NCBI GenBank assembly: GCA_020845575.1
Contig: JADLFL010000012.1
Location: 228,176-292,175 of the forward strand
From: Acidobacteriota bacterium
GTDB lineage: Bacteria; Acidobacteriota; Vicinamibacteria; Vicinamibacterales; Vicinamibacteraceae
DNA: 64,000 bases
Reading direction: 5' to 3'
In this document: one piece after another, positions 7,885-19,910 of the stretch
How positions within the stretch are numbered: the stretch's first letter is position 1
Layout: each line of letters begins with the position of its first letter
The notes under the pieces: generated by a model
The model's database searches: none
The model's input: only the letters and a program-made list of their open reading frames with translations
What the model was told of the DNA's origin: nothing
Program-made: the position numbers and the translations under genes

Positions 7885-10431
7885 TCAGCGCGAGACGACA
7901 GCCGCCAGATCGACGGCGGTGACGATGTCTTCGTCACTCGCCTCGTTGCCGGCATCGCCGCGAAGGTAGTCGCCCGGACGACACGTGAAGACGATTACCT
8001 GATGGTCGTGCGCCCGCACCGATGCGCGCACGCGATCGTTGAACCACGCGAGGCGCGCGCTGTCGCTGTGCACCAGCTGATCGTCCAGGACCACGGCGGT
8101 GCGCAGGTAACCGGCGATGGCCAGCCGGAGCAGCGTGGCGAGCTGTTCGCGAGCGCCAACCGAAAGACGCTCCAGCGAACGATCACCACCCTGGGCCTCG
8201 ACGTGTTCCGTGCGCAGCCCCGGCGTCACGCGAATCGCGCTGTAGCGTCCGCCCGTCAGTTCGTGGAAGGCCTCCGTGACGGGACCAGCCATCGCGCGTC
8301 CGAGGTGCGCGGCGCGCTCGGCCTCGACAGCCTCGAGCTCGCGCAGCAGCCGCAGCGCGGCGCGCTCGGATCGCTCGCGTTCGCGGACTTCGTCGCGCGC
8401 CACGCGCACCACGTCCTCCTGTTGTGCGAGCCGCTCGGAACCGACGTGTCCGGCCACGAGGTGGAGTTGTCCCTTCGCGTGGTTCAGGTCGTTCGTACAC
8501 CGCTCCAGCCGTGCCTGCACGGCTTCGAGCGCTTCGCGCGCCTCGGTCAGATCGAACGGCAGCGTGTCTGGGACCTGGTCCCGATGTTCGTCCGGTGTCG
8601 ACAGCGGCGTCTCGTGCGCATCTCGCAGCATCTGCTCGGCGACTGCGATGTTCCGCGCGCACTCGTCGTACGCCCGCCGGGCTCGGTCTCGTGCGTGCGC
8701 GGCAGCTTCGCGCGCCTCGACCGCTTCCGCTCGATCGCGAGTGCGCGCGACGCGCGCGGCCACGGTGTGCGGGTCGACTCCTGGTGCCTCACGTTCGAGA
8801 CGCGCAAGTGCGTCCCGACACGACGCCAGTCGCGCGGCGTCGCGCGCCGCTTCACTCGCGTTCCGATCCGCAAGGTCCGCCTCATCGCGCAGGCGTCGTA
8901 CGTCACTCCTTCTGCGTTCGACGTCGGCTACGGCACGCTCGTAGTCGGCCAGCGTGGTCAGGCTCGCGGCGCGCAGTGACGGCTCTACCTCCTGCGTCCA
9001 TCTGTCACGTCGTCTGACTCGCAAGTCGTAGTCCGCCAGCCGCGCGCGCACCGCACGTTCGCTCACGGCCCACGCCACACCGCCTGCCACACCACCGACG
9101 ATGACGCCGGCGAGTGCTGCGGCAACCGGTGTCAGCACGCCGGAGAGGTACGCGATGGCTGCCGAGATGATGAACGTGCCAATGAATATGAGGACGGCTG
9201 GCAGTATGGCTGACGCGGGCGCGGATGCCGGCACGGGATGCGCTCTCAGGTCCGCGTCGAGTGCCCGCCATGCATCGACGCGCTCACGCGTCGGCAGTGT
9301 GCGATCCGTTACCTGTCGTTCGATCGCCGACGCCTCGGTGCGCATCGCTTCGGCACGCGCACGAAGATCCCGCGCACGATCGGCATCCTCTTCCAGCGCT
9401 CGCACCATGGCGCGCTGTTCCTCGATCGCGAGATGGGAATCCACTGCCTGAAGGAGGAGAAGCTCCGCGTCCGCCGCGTCGAGCGTGTCGCGCTCTGCCT
9501 GCTGTCGCTGGCGGGCGTCATCGAGCTGCGCAGTTGCCTTGGCGATGTTCTGCGCTCTCAGTCGATCGACCTCGGCGTCAAGTGCCGCCCTGGCTCGCAC
9601 GCGTTCGGCGTGCGCCGCGGCCGCATCGGCCACGGACTTCGCGGCGTCGACGTCGGCACGCAGACGCTGCTGCTCGTCCTGAAGCCGCACGACCGTCTGG
9701 CGGATCGTCGCTCCCGCCTCCTCGTCGCTCCGCAACGTCTGGAGCAGGCGTTCCTGCGCTCGTAGGTGCTGTTGCAGCTTGACGAGCGGCGAATCGGCGG
9801 CGGTCTTGAACTCGCCCTGAGACGTGAAGATGCTCTCGACACGCGTGGTGAGCCGATCGATAATGCGCCGCACCAATGGATCCCCGTCGAGCGCGCCCAT
9901 CGCGCGCGTGACCAGCGACTTACCCGTCTCGTCGCGGTCATCGTCCAGGCTGGCGTCGAGAATCGCCTGGACCTCGCCCTGTTTACCGAGCAGCGCCGTG
10001 AGCAGGAAGCTCTCGGCCTTCGGCGAGGCCCCCCTCGCAGCCGGCGCCGCGATACCCCACGCAAGCAGTTCGCGCAGCCGGCCTTCCACGCCCCTGCCCG
10101 CGACAACCTCCCTGAACCGCGGTGGCTCGACATCCTCGCTCGACTCGAGTGCCGCTGCCGCCCTCGGCCCGAATCGCTTCGACACGCGCCACAGCACGCC
10201 TTCATGCTCGAACGTCAGCGTGACGCACGCCGGCTTCGCGCCGCCCCACGTCACGAAGTCGTGTCCCGCCTGAGACGAGTACTGCACGAACAACGCTGCG
10301 CGAATCGCCTCGACGAGCGTGGACTTGCCGAGCTCGTTCGGTCCATGGAGCACGGTGAGTCCGCGTCCGAAGATGACGGACGCCTGGCGAATCCCGCGGA
10401 AGTCCGCGACGTCGAGGTGCCGCAGCCTCAC
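7885..10431 (-). CDS. Rad50/YhaN-like SMC-type ATPase with central membrane hairpin
   Basis: An 848-residue protein. The N-terminus has a Rad50-type Walker A (HGPNELGKST, residues 29-38). Long Arg/Glu/Ala-rich coiled-coil arms follow, and the C-terminus has the ABC signature (LSVGAREQLATLLRLA, about 756-771) and Walker B (AVVLDDQ, about 779-785). Rad50 and SbcC join their arms with a CxxC zinc hook. No CxxC is present here; the apex (about 405-455) instead has two hydrophobic segments (ILPAVLIFIGTFIISAAIAYL and AALAGVIVGGVAGGVAWAV), a predicted membrane hairpin as reported for YhaN-like proteins. Its ATG overlaps the TGA of the SbcD-like gene by 4 nt. It probably gates the nuclease on DNA ends, perhaps at the membrane; this role is inferred. 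Confidence 0.9.
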   Translation of the reverse strand: MRLRHLDVADFRGIRQASVIFGRGLTVLHGPNELGKSTLVEAIRAALFVQYSSQAGHDFVTWGGAKPACVTLTFEHEGVLWRVSKRFGPRAAAALESSEDVEPPRFREVVAGRGVEGRLRELLAWGIAAPAARGASPKAESFLLTALLGKQGEVQAILDASLDDDRDETGKSLVTRAMGALDGDPLVRRIIDRLTTRVESIFTSQGEFKTAADSPLVKLQQHLRAQERLLQTLRSDEEAGATIRQTVVRLQDEQQRLRADVDAAKSVADAAAAHAERVRARAALDAEVDRLRAQNIAKATAQLDDARQRQQAERDTLDAADAELLLLQAVDSHLAIEEQRAMVRALEEDADRARDLRARAEAMRTEASAIERQVTDRTLPTRERVDAWRALDADLRAHPVPASAPASAILPAVLIFIGTFIISAAIAYLSGVLTPVAAALAGVIVGGVAGGVAWAVSERAVRARLADYDLRVRRRDRWTQEVEPSLRAASLTTLADYERAVADVERRRSDVRRLRDEADLADRNASEAARDAARLASCRDALARLEREAPGVDPHTVAARVARTRDRAEAVEAREAAAHARDRARRAYDECARNIAVAEQMLRDAHETPLSTPDEHRDQVPDTLPFDLTEAREALEAVQARLERCTNDLNHAKGQLHLVAGHVGSERLAQQEDVVRVARDEVRERERSERAALRLLRELEAVEAERAAHLGRAMAGPVTEAFHELTGGRYSAIRVTPGLRTEHVEAQGGDRSLERLSVGAREQLATLLRLAIAGYLRTAVVLDDQLVHSDSARLAWFNDRVRASVRAHDHQVIVFTCRPGDYLRGDAGNEASDEDIVTAVDLAAVVSR

Positions 10432-11552
10432 GCCCGCTCCTCGCTCACGAGACGATGCAGCTCCTGGAGCGCGCGTCTCGCGTCATCGTCTGTCTCTGCC
10501 GCGGCCGCGAGCCTCCTGGCAACGACAGACAGCGTCTCCGGCACATCGTCCATGACGTTGTCGGCAACGCCGACGTCGATGCGAAGCCCGCTCCTGTCGA
10601 TGAGCAGCGCGCCCGCGCGGCCCGTGTTGGCGTCGTCGCCATGCAGTTGCCGCGTCAGACGATCGACGATGGTCTCGTCGGCTGTGGGGACCGTCATGTC
10701 GAGCCGCACGCGAAGGGCCGTGGTCGAGAGATCCTCGCTCGCCAGGCGATGCAATGCTTCGAGGCTGGTGATGGTCTCCTGACGCCACGCCCATCGGCCT
10801 ACCTTGTGCGCTGTCACCATCGGCTTCGCACCGGCGCGCATCAGCGTGACGAGTGCCACATGACCGGCGTCCGACTCGCCGAAACGGGTCTGCTCGGGAG
10901 CACCCGGGTACACGATGGGCGCGACGCCGCCGTCCGTCAGGATGCGGAAGCCGTGCGTGTCGCCCACGGCCAGGTAGTCGAGGCCACGCCGCGCAGGCGC
11001 ATCGCGCGCGACGGGGAAGTTGGTCTGATGTCCTTCGATGTCGAACGTGGAGCCATGGACCATCCCGATGCGGATGCGCGTATCGCCCTCGGCGCGCGCT
11101 GGAAGCGACAGCGCGAGGTCCTCGGCGCCGGCCGTCGATCGGCATGGCGCGGCCAACAGCACGGCGTCCGGTGTGAGCGGCAGCGCGAAGGCGTCCGAAT
11201 CCACCACGTGTACCCACGGTGGCAGGAGTGCGCGAAACGGGTGCGTCGCGTGGTAGACGGAGCCAGGCTTGAGTGGGTCGTGATTGCCTGGCAGCAGCAC
11301 GACGGGCCGGCTCCAGCCGTCGCGGCTCGTGAGCACGTTCGCGAATCCGCGCCACCAGTCCTCGCCGGGCTCGGGCGTGTCGAAGATGTCGCCGGCCCAG
11401 AGCACGGCATCGACGGCGTACTGCTCGGCCACCGACAGGATCGTGCGCGCCACGTCGAGCCGCGCCCGCGCGAGCCGGCGACGAGCGTCGGCGTCGAACT
11501 GTGCCGATTCCAGCCCCAGGTGCAGATCGGCGGTGTGCAGCAGCTTCAGCAT
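10428..11552 (-). CDS. SbcD/Mre11-like metallophosphoesterase nuclease
   Basis: Encodes 374 residues; the ATG at 11552 opens directly into the calcineurin-like core. All five phosphoesterase motifs are in order: TADLHLG, LWAGDIFDTPE, LLPGNHDPL, GMVHGSTF and VGDTHGF. It should be an Mn-dependent endo/exonuclease working with the ATPase encoded next. The C-terminal ~130 residues would be the capping and ATPase-interaction region. The start overlaps the helicase stop by 7 nt and the end overlaps the ATPase start by 4 nt, so the three proteins are probably made in fixed proportion. Members of this branch are often called YhaO when paired with YhaN. Confidence 0.93.
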   Translation of the reverse strand: MLKLLHTADLHLGLESAQFDADARRRLARARLDVARTILSVAEQYAVDAVLWAGDIFDTPEPGEDWWRGFANVLTSRDGWSRPVVLLPGNHDPLKPGSVYHATHPFRALLPPWVHVVDSDAFALPLTPDAVLLAAPCRSTAGAEDLALSLPARAEGDTRIRIGMVHGSTFDIEGHQTNFPVARDAPARRGLDYLAVGDTHGFRILTDGGVAPIVYPGAPEQTRFGESDAGHVALVTLMRAGAKPMVTAHKVGRWAWRQETITSLEALHRLASEDLSTTALRVRLDMTVPTADETIVDRLTRQLHGDDANTGRAGALLIDRSGLRIDVGVADNVMDDVPETLSVVARRLAAAAETDDDARRALQELHRLVSEERA

Positions 11553-14500
11553 GCGCCGTCCACCACGTCGAACCGTACGTCGAGCACGCGCGTCACGTCG
11601 GGCCTGGCGTATCGCCGCGCGAACAGCCGATCGCGCCACTCGCGATACTCGTCGTCGCCGCCGTCTTCGAGGTGTGCGATCTGTCGCGCCACGAGATCGC
11701 GTTCCTTCGAGACCTGCGCGGCGCGCGTGTCCGTTGCATCGCCCGCGTCGACGCCGAGCGTGCGCTGGCGTCGCTCGCGCAGTTCGGCGATCTGCGCGGT
11801 CAGCCGCGACTCCCGGCGGCGCATCACGAGCACCTGATCGGCCAGGTAGTGATCGAGCTGGCGGAGCATCTGGTCGAAGCGCGCCTCGTCGCGTGCCGCC
11901 GTCGCCGCCTGATCGCTGAAGAGCGCCGCGTCGATCGCATCCTGCAATGGCTGGTTCGCGGTGTGGTCGCCGATGGCCTGGCACTTGCGCACCGGCAGCG
12001 CGAGCAGGCCCTCGACGACAGTCGCCGCGAGCGGGTCGTCATCGCCATCAACGACCGCAGTGAACATCAGGTTGTCAACGCGCTCGATGCCCCTGTACGC
12101 CGCGCGCGTGACCACCAGCCTGCCGCGGCGTCCCACGAGCGCGCGCACATCGTCTGCCGGGCCAGTATCTGCTTCGAACACCACGTGCAGCGGTGAGTCA
12201 GTGGCACGCCGCGCGGCGTCGATCGCCGCCTGCACGACGGGATGCCCGACGTGCAGCGCTTCGCCCTCGCTGATGGCGCGCGCGTCGCCGACGATCGCGA
12301 CGAAGCCATCGCGATAGCCGTCGGGCAGTGCAGCGTGGGACTGCACACGGTAGCCGACGCGACCGGGTTGTTCGTCGCGCTCGTATGCCACACCCTCATC
12401 GTCCAGCCAGGTGCGTACGACCAGATCGACGTCTCGATCGAGGCCTTCGAGTTCGGCCGGCAGCGCGCCCTGATAGCGCGCAAGCACCTGCCGTACCGCC
12501 TCGTCGAGCCGGGTCTCGATGAGATCCGACGCGCGATCCTGCACCTCGTCGAATGCGCGCTTCCGGCTCTCCATCGTGTCGCGCAGATGGCGCAGGTCTG
12601 CCGCCACATCGTCGATCGAACGCGCGCGGCCGTAGATCGTGCGCAGTTCCGCTTCGAAGTCCACGCTCACGCTGGCCACGAGCGACTCGGGCGCCGTGCG
12701 CGACGGCTCGTAGAGCACCGCGTCCGATGCGTCGAGCACCTTGCCGAACAAATCGAGCTTCTGCGTGAGGATGTCGAGCGTGAGCCGCTGCGCCACGTTG
12801 CCCGCCGCCAGGAAGCTGATGACCGTGACGCCGCGTTGCTGACCGTAGCGGTGCACGCGCCCGATGCGCTGCTCGATGCGCTGCGGATTCCACGGCAGGT
12901 CGTAGTTGACGATCGTGTCGCAGAACTGGAGATTCAGCCCCTTGGCCCCCGCCTCTGTCGAGATGAAGACCTTCGAGCGATGCCTGAACTCGTGGACGAG
13001 CGCGAGACGGATGGCCACGTCGCGGCTCGGACGATGGGCAGGAGCGATGGCGTGTCCCTCGTCGGCCTCCCACCGCTCGAGTGCGCGCTCTGCCTCCGGT
13101 CCTTCGTTGTCGCCACGGAACACCGTGATGTCGCCTGGCTCGTGGCCATGCTCCAAGAGCAACGCGCGCAAGTAGTCCTGCGTCGTCAGAGACTCGGTGA
13201 AGATGACGGCCTTGCCGGAGCCGGTGCCTTCGACGCCACGCGTACGGACGAGCGCGAGCGCGTCGAGCAGGCGATGAGCCTTGCTGTCGTGGCCGAGAGT
13301 TCGCGCGCGCACGGCGAACGCCGCCACGGTTTCGAGTTCCTCGCGGAGGCTTTCATCGAGTTCGGAGATGGCATCCCGCGCATCGAGGGCCTCGTCTGCC
13401 TCGTCGCCATCCGGACCGCCTTGCGCCGAGAGGCTCTCGTCGTCTTCGAGATCCGCTGCCATCTCGCGCAGGAACTGCGTCCCATCGTCAGAGACCGCGT
13501 GGCCGCGCCGCGCAAGTCGATCGCGGAGGCGCTGCGCCACGCGCTGGAGACTCTCGGCCAACGCCGCCAGTGACGATCCCATGCGCCGATGGAAGCCGAT
13601 GAGCAGCAGGTGACGCTGCGTGCCCCGGAATGCGTGCAGGCGTTCGCGCATCAGCCACGCGGTGACGTCCGTGTACAGCGCCTGCTCCTCCGGGCTCATC
13701 GCGTACTCGAACACGCGTGAGTGCCGCTCGACGAACGGCACCTGCAGGAACTCCTGCGCCTGACGCCTGAGCGTGCGCTGCAGCACCGTCTGCAGTCGAC
13801 GTCTGAGCTCGCGCGCCTGATCGGGCAGCACCGTCCGATCGCCCGCCTCGCAGAATCGCTCCCGGAACGTGGGCAGCCGTCCGAGGAGCGTGCCCGTCGG
13901 CTCGACGTACTGCACGAGCCCCCACAATTCTGCGAGCGAGTTCTGGATCGGCGTGGCCGTGAGCAGCACGACGGGCGTGCGTCCACGCCTGATCACTTCG
14001 CGCAGGCGTCCCGCCGTCTGCGCGTGCGTGGAGTCCTGGTCGTACGCGCCGTCCTTGCCGTAGCGCTTGTAGATCCCGGAGAAGATCTCGTGCGCTTCGT
14101 CCACCACCACGAGATCGAAGGGGTCGACGGCCTTGAGCACCGAGGCTCCCTTCGGACCACCCGCGAGCTCGCGATGCGCGAGGAAGACGCCCGTGCCGCC
14201 GAACGACTCCGGGTCGAGACGGCCTTCGCGCGCCTCGATGCCGAAGAGCGCGTACAACTCCGTCTGCCATTGGCCGAGCAGGGCCTTGGGCACCACGAGC
14301 AACACGCGACGCATGCCCTCGGCCATCAACTGCGAGATGATCAGACCCGCTTCGATGGTCTTGCCGAGGCCGACCTCGTCGGCGAGGATGCAGCCGCCTT
14401 CGGGGATGCGGCGCAGGGCGAACACGACGGCGTCGATCTGGTGCGGGTTCGGATCGACACGACCCTGACGCTGACACGTGGCGTATCGCCGCTGCTCGTC

Positions 14501-14569
14501 AGGCCGCCGGATGCGGACGAGGTCTTCGGCCAGCAGTCGGCGCTGGATGGGGCTGAGTCTGCGTGTCAT
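11546..14569 (-). CDS. SNF2/RapA-like DEAH-box helicase
   Basis: A 1007-residue superfamily 2 translocase and first gene of the operon. Motif I is ADEVGLGKTIEAGL (about 63-76), motif II is VVDEAH (155-160) and motif III is LLTATPIQNSLAELWGL (202-218). An acidic insert follows (about 370-410), then motif V (STEAGAKGLNLQF, 537-549) and motif VI (RIEQRIGRVHRYGQ, 564-577). The last ~110 residues look like a coiled coil followed by an Arg-rich tail. The helicase core resembles RapA/HepA and the SNF2-like helicases of some defence systems. The stop overlaps the SbcD-like start by 7 nt. It probably remodels or translocates on DNA to feed the nuclease; this function is inferred from the operon. Confidence 0.93.
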   Translation of the reverse strand: MTRRLSPIQRRLLAEDLVRIRRPDEQRRYATCQRQGRVDPNPHQIDAVVFALRRIPEGGCILADEVGLGKTIEAGLIISQLMAEGMRRVLLVVPKALLGQWQTELYALFGIEAREGRLDPESFGGTGVFLAHRELAGGPKGASVLKAVDPFDLVVVDEAHEIFSGIYKRYGKDGAYDQDSTHAQTAGRLREVIRRGRTPVVLLTATPIQNSLAELWGLVQYVEPTGTLLGRLPTFRERFCEAGDRTVLPDQARELRRRLQTVLQRTLRRQAQEFLQVPFVERHSRVFEYAMSPEEQALYTDVTAWLMRERLHAFRGTQRHLLLIGFHRRMGSSLAALAESLQRVAQRLRDRLARRGHAVSDDGTQFLREMAADLEDDESLSAQGGPDGDEADEALDARDAISELDESLREELETVAAFAVRARTLGHDSKAHRLLDALALVRTRGVEGTGSGKAVIFTESLTTQDYLRALLLEHGHEPGDITVFRGDNEGPEAERALERWEADEGHAIAPAHRPSRDVAIRLALVHEFRHRSKVFISTEAGAKGLNLQFCDTIVNYDLPWNPQRIEQRIGRVHRYGQQRGVTVISFLAAGNVAQRLTLDILTQKLDLFGKVLDASDAVLYEPSRTAPESLVASVSVDFEAELRTIYGRARSIDDVAADLRHLRDTMESRKRAFDEVQDRASDLIETRLDEAVRQVLARYQGALPAELEGLDRDVDLVVRTWLDDEGVAYERDEQPGRVGYRVQSHAALPDGYRDGFVAIVGDARAISEGEALHVGHPVVQAAIDAARRATDSPLHVVFEADTGPADDVRALVGRRGRLVVTRAAYRGIERVDNLMFTAVVDGDDDPLAATVVEGLLALPVRKCQAIGDHTANQPLQDAIDAALFSDQAATAARDEARFDQMLRQLDHYLADQVLVMRRRESRLTAQIAELRERRQRTLGVDAGDATDTRAAQVSKERDLVARQIAHLEDGGDDEYREWRDRLFARRYARPDVTRVLDVRFDVVDGAC

Positions 14570-14577
14570 GAAGGTAG

Positions 14578-14599
14578 GGTCGGCCCTCCCGGCCCGACC
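14578..14599. repeat. Imperfect inverted repeat upstream of the helicase operon
   Basis: GGTCGGCC, a TCCC loop, then GGCCCGACC, a hairpin with one bulged base. It starts 9 nt upstream of the helicase start codon, in the space shared with the divergent S9 peptidase gene. It may be one of the dispersed intergenic palindromes or may influence expression of the operon. Confidence 0.5.
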
Positions 14600-14689
14600 G
14601 CCGAACGAAGTCCTGCGATTCTAGCGCTGTCGCCATTCGGATTCGGACATCGTTGACCTGATGTCCGTTGTCGGCCGAAGATCCGCGTC

Positions 14690-17608
<2,919 letters not shown>

Positions 17609-17646
17609 TCGGCCTGCGGTTCTGACGCGGCACGCCGGCTCCTTTC

Positions 17647-19869
17647 GTGCCGAAGTCTCCATCCACCCGTCCCGGGCAGGCGCGCACGGATCATGCCCTC
17701 GCACGCGGCGGCGACTGGACGATGGTTGCTGGCCTGGTGGCAGCGCTGGTGCTCCAACTGGCGCTCGCGCTGACGCTGGCCGATCATCCGCTGCTGCAGC
17801 CCGTCGGCGATCTCGACGCGGGCGAGTACTGGCGCCTCGCGCAGCGTGTCGCAGCCGGCGACGTGCTGCTGCGCGGCACGCCGTTCTACGTGTCGCCGCT
17901 GTACATCTACTGGCTCGCGTTCGCGCAGGTGGTGACGGACGCGAGCGTGACGGGCGTGCTCGTCCTGCAGGCGGTGCTCGGGACGATCGCCGTCTGGCTC
18001 GTCGCACTCACCGCACGCGACTGGGTGCCTTCGGCTCGACGTCGTGTTGCGGGCCTCGCGGCCGGTGGCGCGCTCGCGCTCACAGGCATCGTCTCGCTGC
18101 AGAACGCGCTGATCCTGCAGTCGGCGCTCGACGCCGTGCTCATGGCGGCGTTCGCGTACGCGTTCACGCGGGCCGTGCAGGTGACGTCGCCGCCCGCGTG
18201 GCTGGCGTGCGGCGCGGCGCTGGCGCTGCTGGCCACCAACAGGCCGAACGCGTGGGTGATGGGCGTCGCGCTTGTCGCGGCGGTCTGGTCTGATGCTGAC
18301 GCGTCACAGCGCGACGAGACCCACGTCCGCGCTGGCGCGCCACGGCGCGGCAAGTCGTGGCGTGGCGCCATCGCCCGGGCTGGCGTACTGGCCGCGGGGG
18401 CGCTGATCGTCCTCGCCCCGTTCACGCTGCGTACGGTCGTCGCGACAGGTGAGTGGCAGCTGCTCCCCGGGCACGGCGGTCTGAATCTCTACATCGGCAA
18501 TCACGCGGGCGCCACGGGCACGTACTCGGTGATCGATGGCATCAGGCCGTCGATGGAAGGCCAGCGTGAGGATGCCAGGCGTGTGGCCGAAGGTGGCGTG
18601 GGACACGCGCTGACCGACAGCGGCGTGTCGTCGCACTTCGCGGGGCGCGCGCTGGCGTGGTGGCGCGACGCTCCCGTCGACGCCCTGCGACTCTTCGCGT
18701 ACAAGGCATGGCTCTCGACGCACGCGTGGGAACTGCCCGTCAACGTGAGCTACGCGTGGTTCCGCGCGCACGTCACGCTGCTCGGACTGTTGCCCATCGG
18801 GGCATGGGTACTCGTGCCGCTCGGACTGGCTGTCGTCGTCTGCGGGCATCGCCTCGTTTCTGACGACATGCAGCATGCATGGTCGTCGTTCCGTCTGCTG
18901 CTGCCGGCGTACCTGCTGAGTGTCGCGGTGTTCTTCGTGGTGGATCGGTACCGTGCGCCGGCACTCGTGCTCGCCGCGATCGGTGTCGGCGTGCTCGCGT
19001 CGGCACGTCGCGCAACGTGGACAGGTATCGTGCGTTCGCCCTCGGTCATTGCCGCCGCGCTCGTCGCGATCGTGACAATGAGCGCCGGTTTCGTGCGACT
19101 GCCGTTCCACCTCGGAGAGGCCGACGCAGACACCAACATGGCGCTGCACGCGATCGAAGCGGGACGAGACGATGAGGCGCGCGGATGGTTGTCGCGCGCG
19201 GCGGCGCACCATCCGACGCCGGGAGTCGCGTGGCTGCGCGCGGGGCTGGCGTGGCAGTCGTCCAACAGGATGATCGACGCCGAGCGCGCGCTGCGCGAGG
19301 CGTACCGGCTCGATCCCGATGTCGGCGACGTCGCGTTCGCGCTGGGCGAGGTGCTTCTCGCGCAAGGCAAGGGGGGCGAGGCCGTGCCGTTGCTGGAGCA
19401 GGCGGAAGCCGCCGGCGTACGTCGCGATCGTGCGCGGCTTGATCTGGCACTGGCGCTTTGGCAGGCGGGTCAGCAGGACCGCGCGCGTGCGGCGCTCGAC
19501 GAGCGTGTGCCTGTCGAGGGCTTGCCATTGCTGCGCGCGCGAGCGCTGGCGTCCGTCGAAGCGAGACAGACGGACCTTGCGGAGTGGTTGCTCGCCGAGT
19601 ATCGACGAGCGGCGCCGGAAGACGCGGAGGTGGCCGAGAAGCTGGGCCTGATGCACGCGCGGCGCGGAGATCTCGCAGGTGCGGCGCTGTTGCTGGAGAA
19701 TGCCGCGCGCCTCGAACCGTCCCGCGCCACAGCGCGCTTCAATCTCGCGGTCGTGAGGGTGCGACAGCAGCGTCGCGATGAGGCCATCGCCCTCCTGCGC
19801 GACGCCCTGCGCATCGATCCGTCATACGCCCAGGCGGCTGGCGCGCTACAGGAACTCGGAGTGCACTGA
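17647..19869 (+). CDS. GT-C (GT39-like) membrane glycosyltransferase with C-terminal TPR repeats
   Basis: Encodes 740 residues from a GTG start. Residues about 25-460 contain around ten hydrophobic helices. An early loop carries acidic residues (VGDLDAGEYWRLAQ) as in ArnT/PMT-type GT-C enzymes, which transfer sugars from polyprenyl-phosphate donors at the outer face of the inner membrane. The C-terminal ~250 residues are helical repeats of TPR type (AEKLGLMHARRGDLAGAALLLENAARLEP, then ARFNLAVVRVRQQRRDEAIALLRDAL). Acceptor and sugar cannot be told. No ribosome binding site is obvious at the GTG, and an internal start is possible though no better one is visible. Confidence 0.85.
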   Translation: MPKSPSTRPGQARTDHALARGGDWTMVAGLVAALVLQLALALTLADHPLLQPVGDLDAGEYWRLAQRVAAGDVLLRGTPFYVSPLYIYWLAFAQVVTDASVTGVLVLQAVLGTIAVWLVALTARDWVPSARRRVAGLAAGGALALTGIVSLQNALILQSALDAVLMAAFAYAFTRAVQVTSPPAWLACGAALALLATNRPNAWVMGVALVAAVWSDADASQRDETHVRAGAPRRGKSWRGAIARAGVLAAGALIVLAPFTLRTVVATGEWQLLPGHGGLNLYIGNHAGATGTYSVIDGIRPSMEGQREDARRVAEGGVGHALTDSGVSSHFAGRALAWWRDAPVDALRLFAYKAWLSTHAWELPVNVSYAWFRAHVTLLGLLPIGAWVLVPLGLAVVVCGHRLVSDDMQHAWSSFRLLLPAYLLSVAVFFVVDRYRAPALVLAAIGVGVLASARRATWTGIVRSPSVIAAALVAIVTMSAGFVRLPFHLGEADADTNMALHAIEAGRDDEARGWLSRAAAHHPTPGVAWLRAGLAWQSSNRMIDAERALREAYRLDPDVGDVAFALGEVLLAQGKGGEAVPLLEQAEAAGVRRDRARLDLALALWQAGQQDRARAALDERVPVEGLPLLRARALASVEARQTDLAEWLLAEYRRAAPEDAEVAEKLGLMHARRGDLAGAALLLENAARLEPSRATARFNLAVVRVRQQRRDEAIALLRDALRIDPSYAQAAGALQELGVH

Positions 19870-19870
19870 C

Positions 19871-19889
19871 CGCCGGATGAAATCCGGCG
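19871..19889. terminator. Hairpin between convergent genes
   Basis: CGCCGGAT-GAA-ATCCGGCG, an 8-bp perfect stem with a 3-nt loop, sits between the convergent glycosyltransferase and TonB receptor genes. It has no T-run. A related CCGGAT hairpin occurs at 22807-22822, so it may be a dispersed repeat that also serves as a terminator. Confidence 0.5.
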
Positions 19890-19910
19890 ATCAGCGCATT
19901 CCAACGTGAA

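Noticed and set aside
12242..13573. A 443-codon open frame antisense to the helicase gene
   Set aside because: It mirrors conserved helicase motifs on the other strand and has no domain of its own.
11546..14569. Assigning the helicase as DrmD of a DISARM system
   Set aside because: DISARM needs a DUF1998 protein, a phospholipase D-like protein and a methylase nearby. None is present, and the neighbours are SbcD and Rad50-like genes instead.
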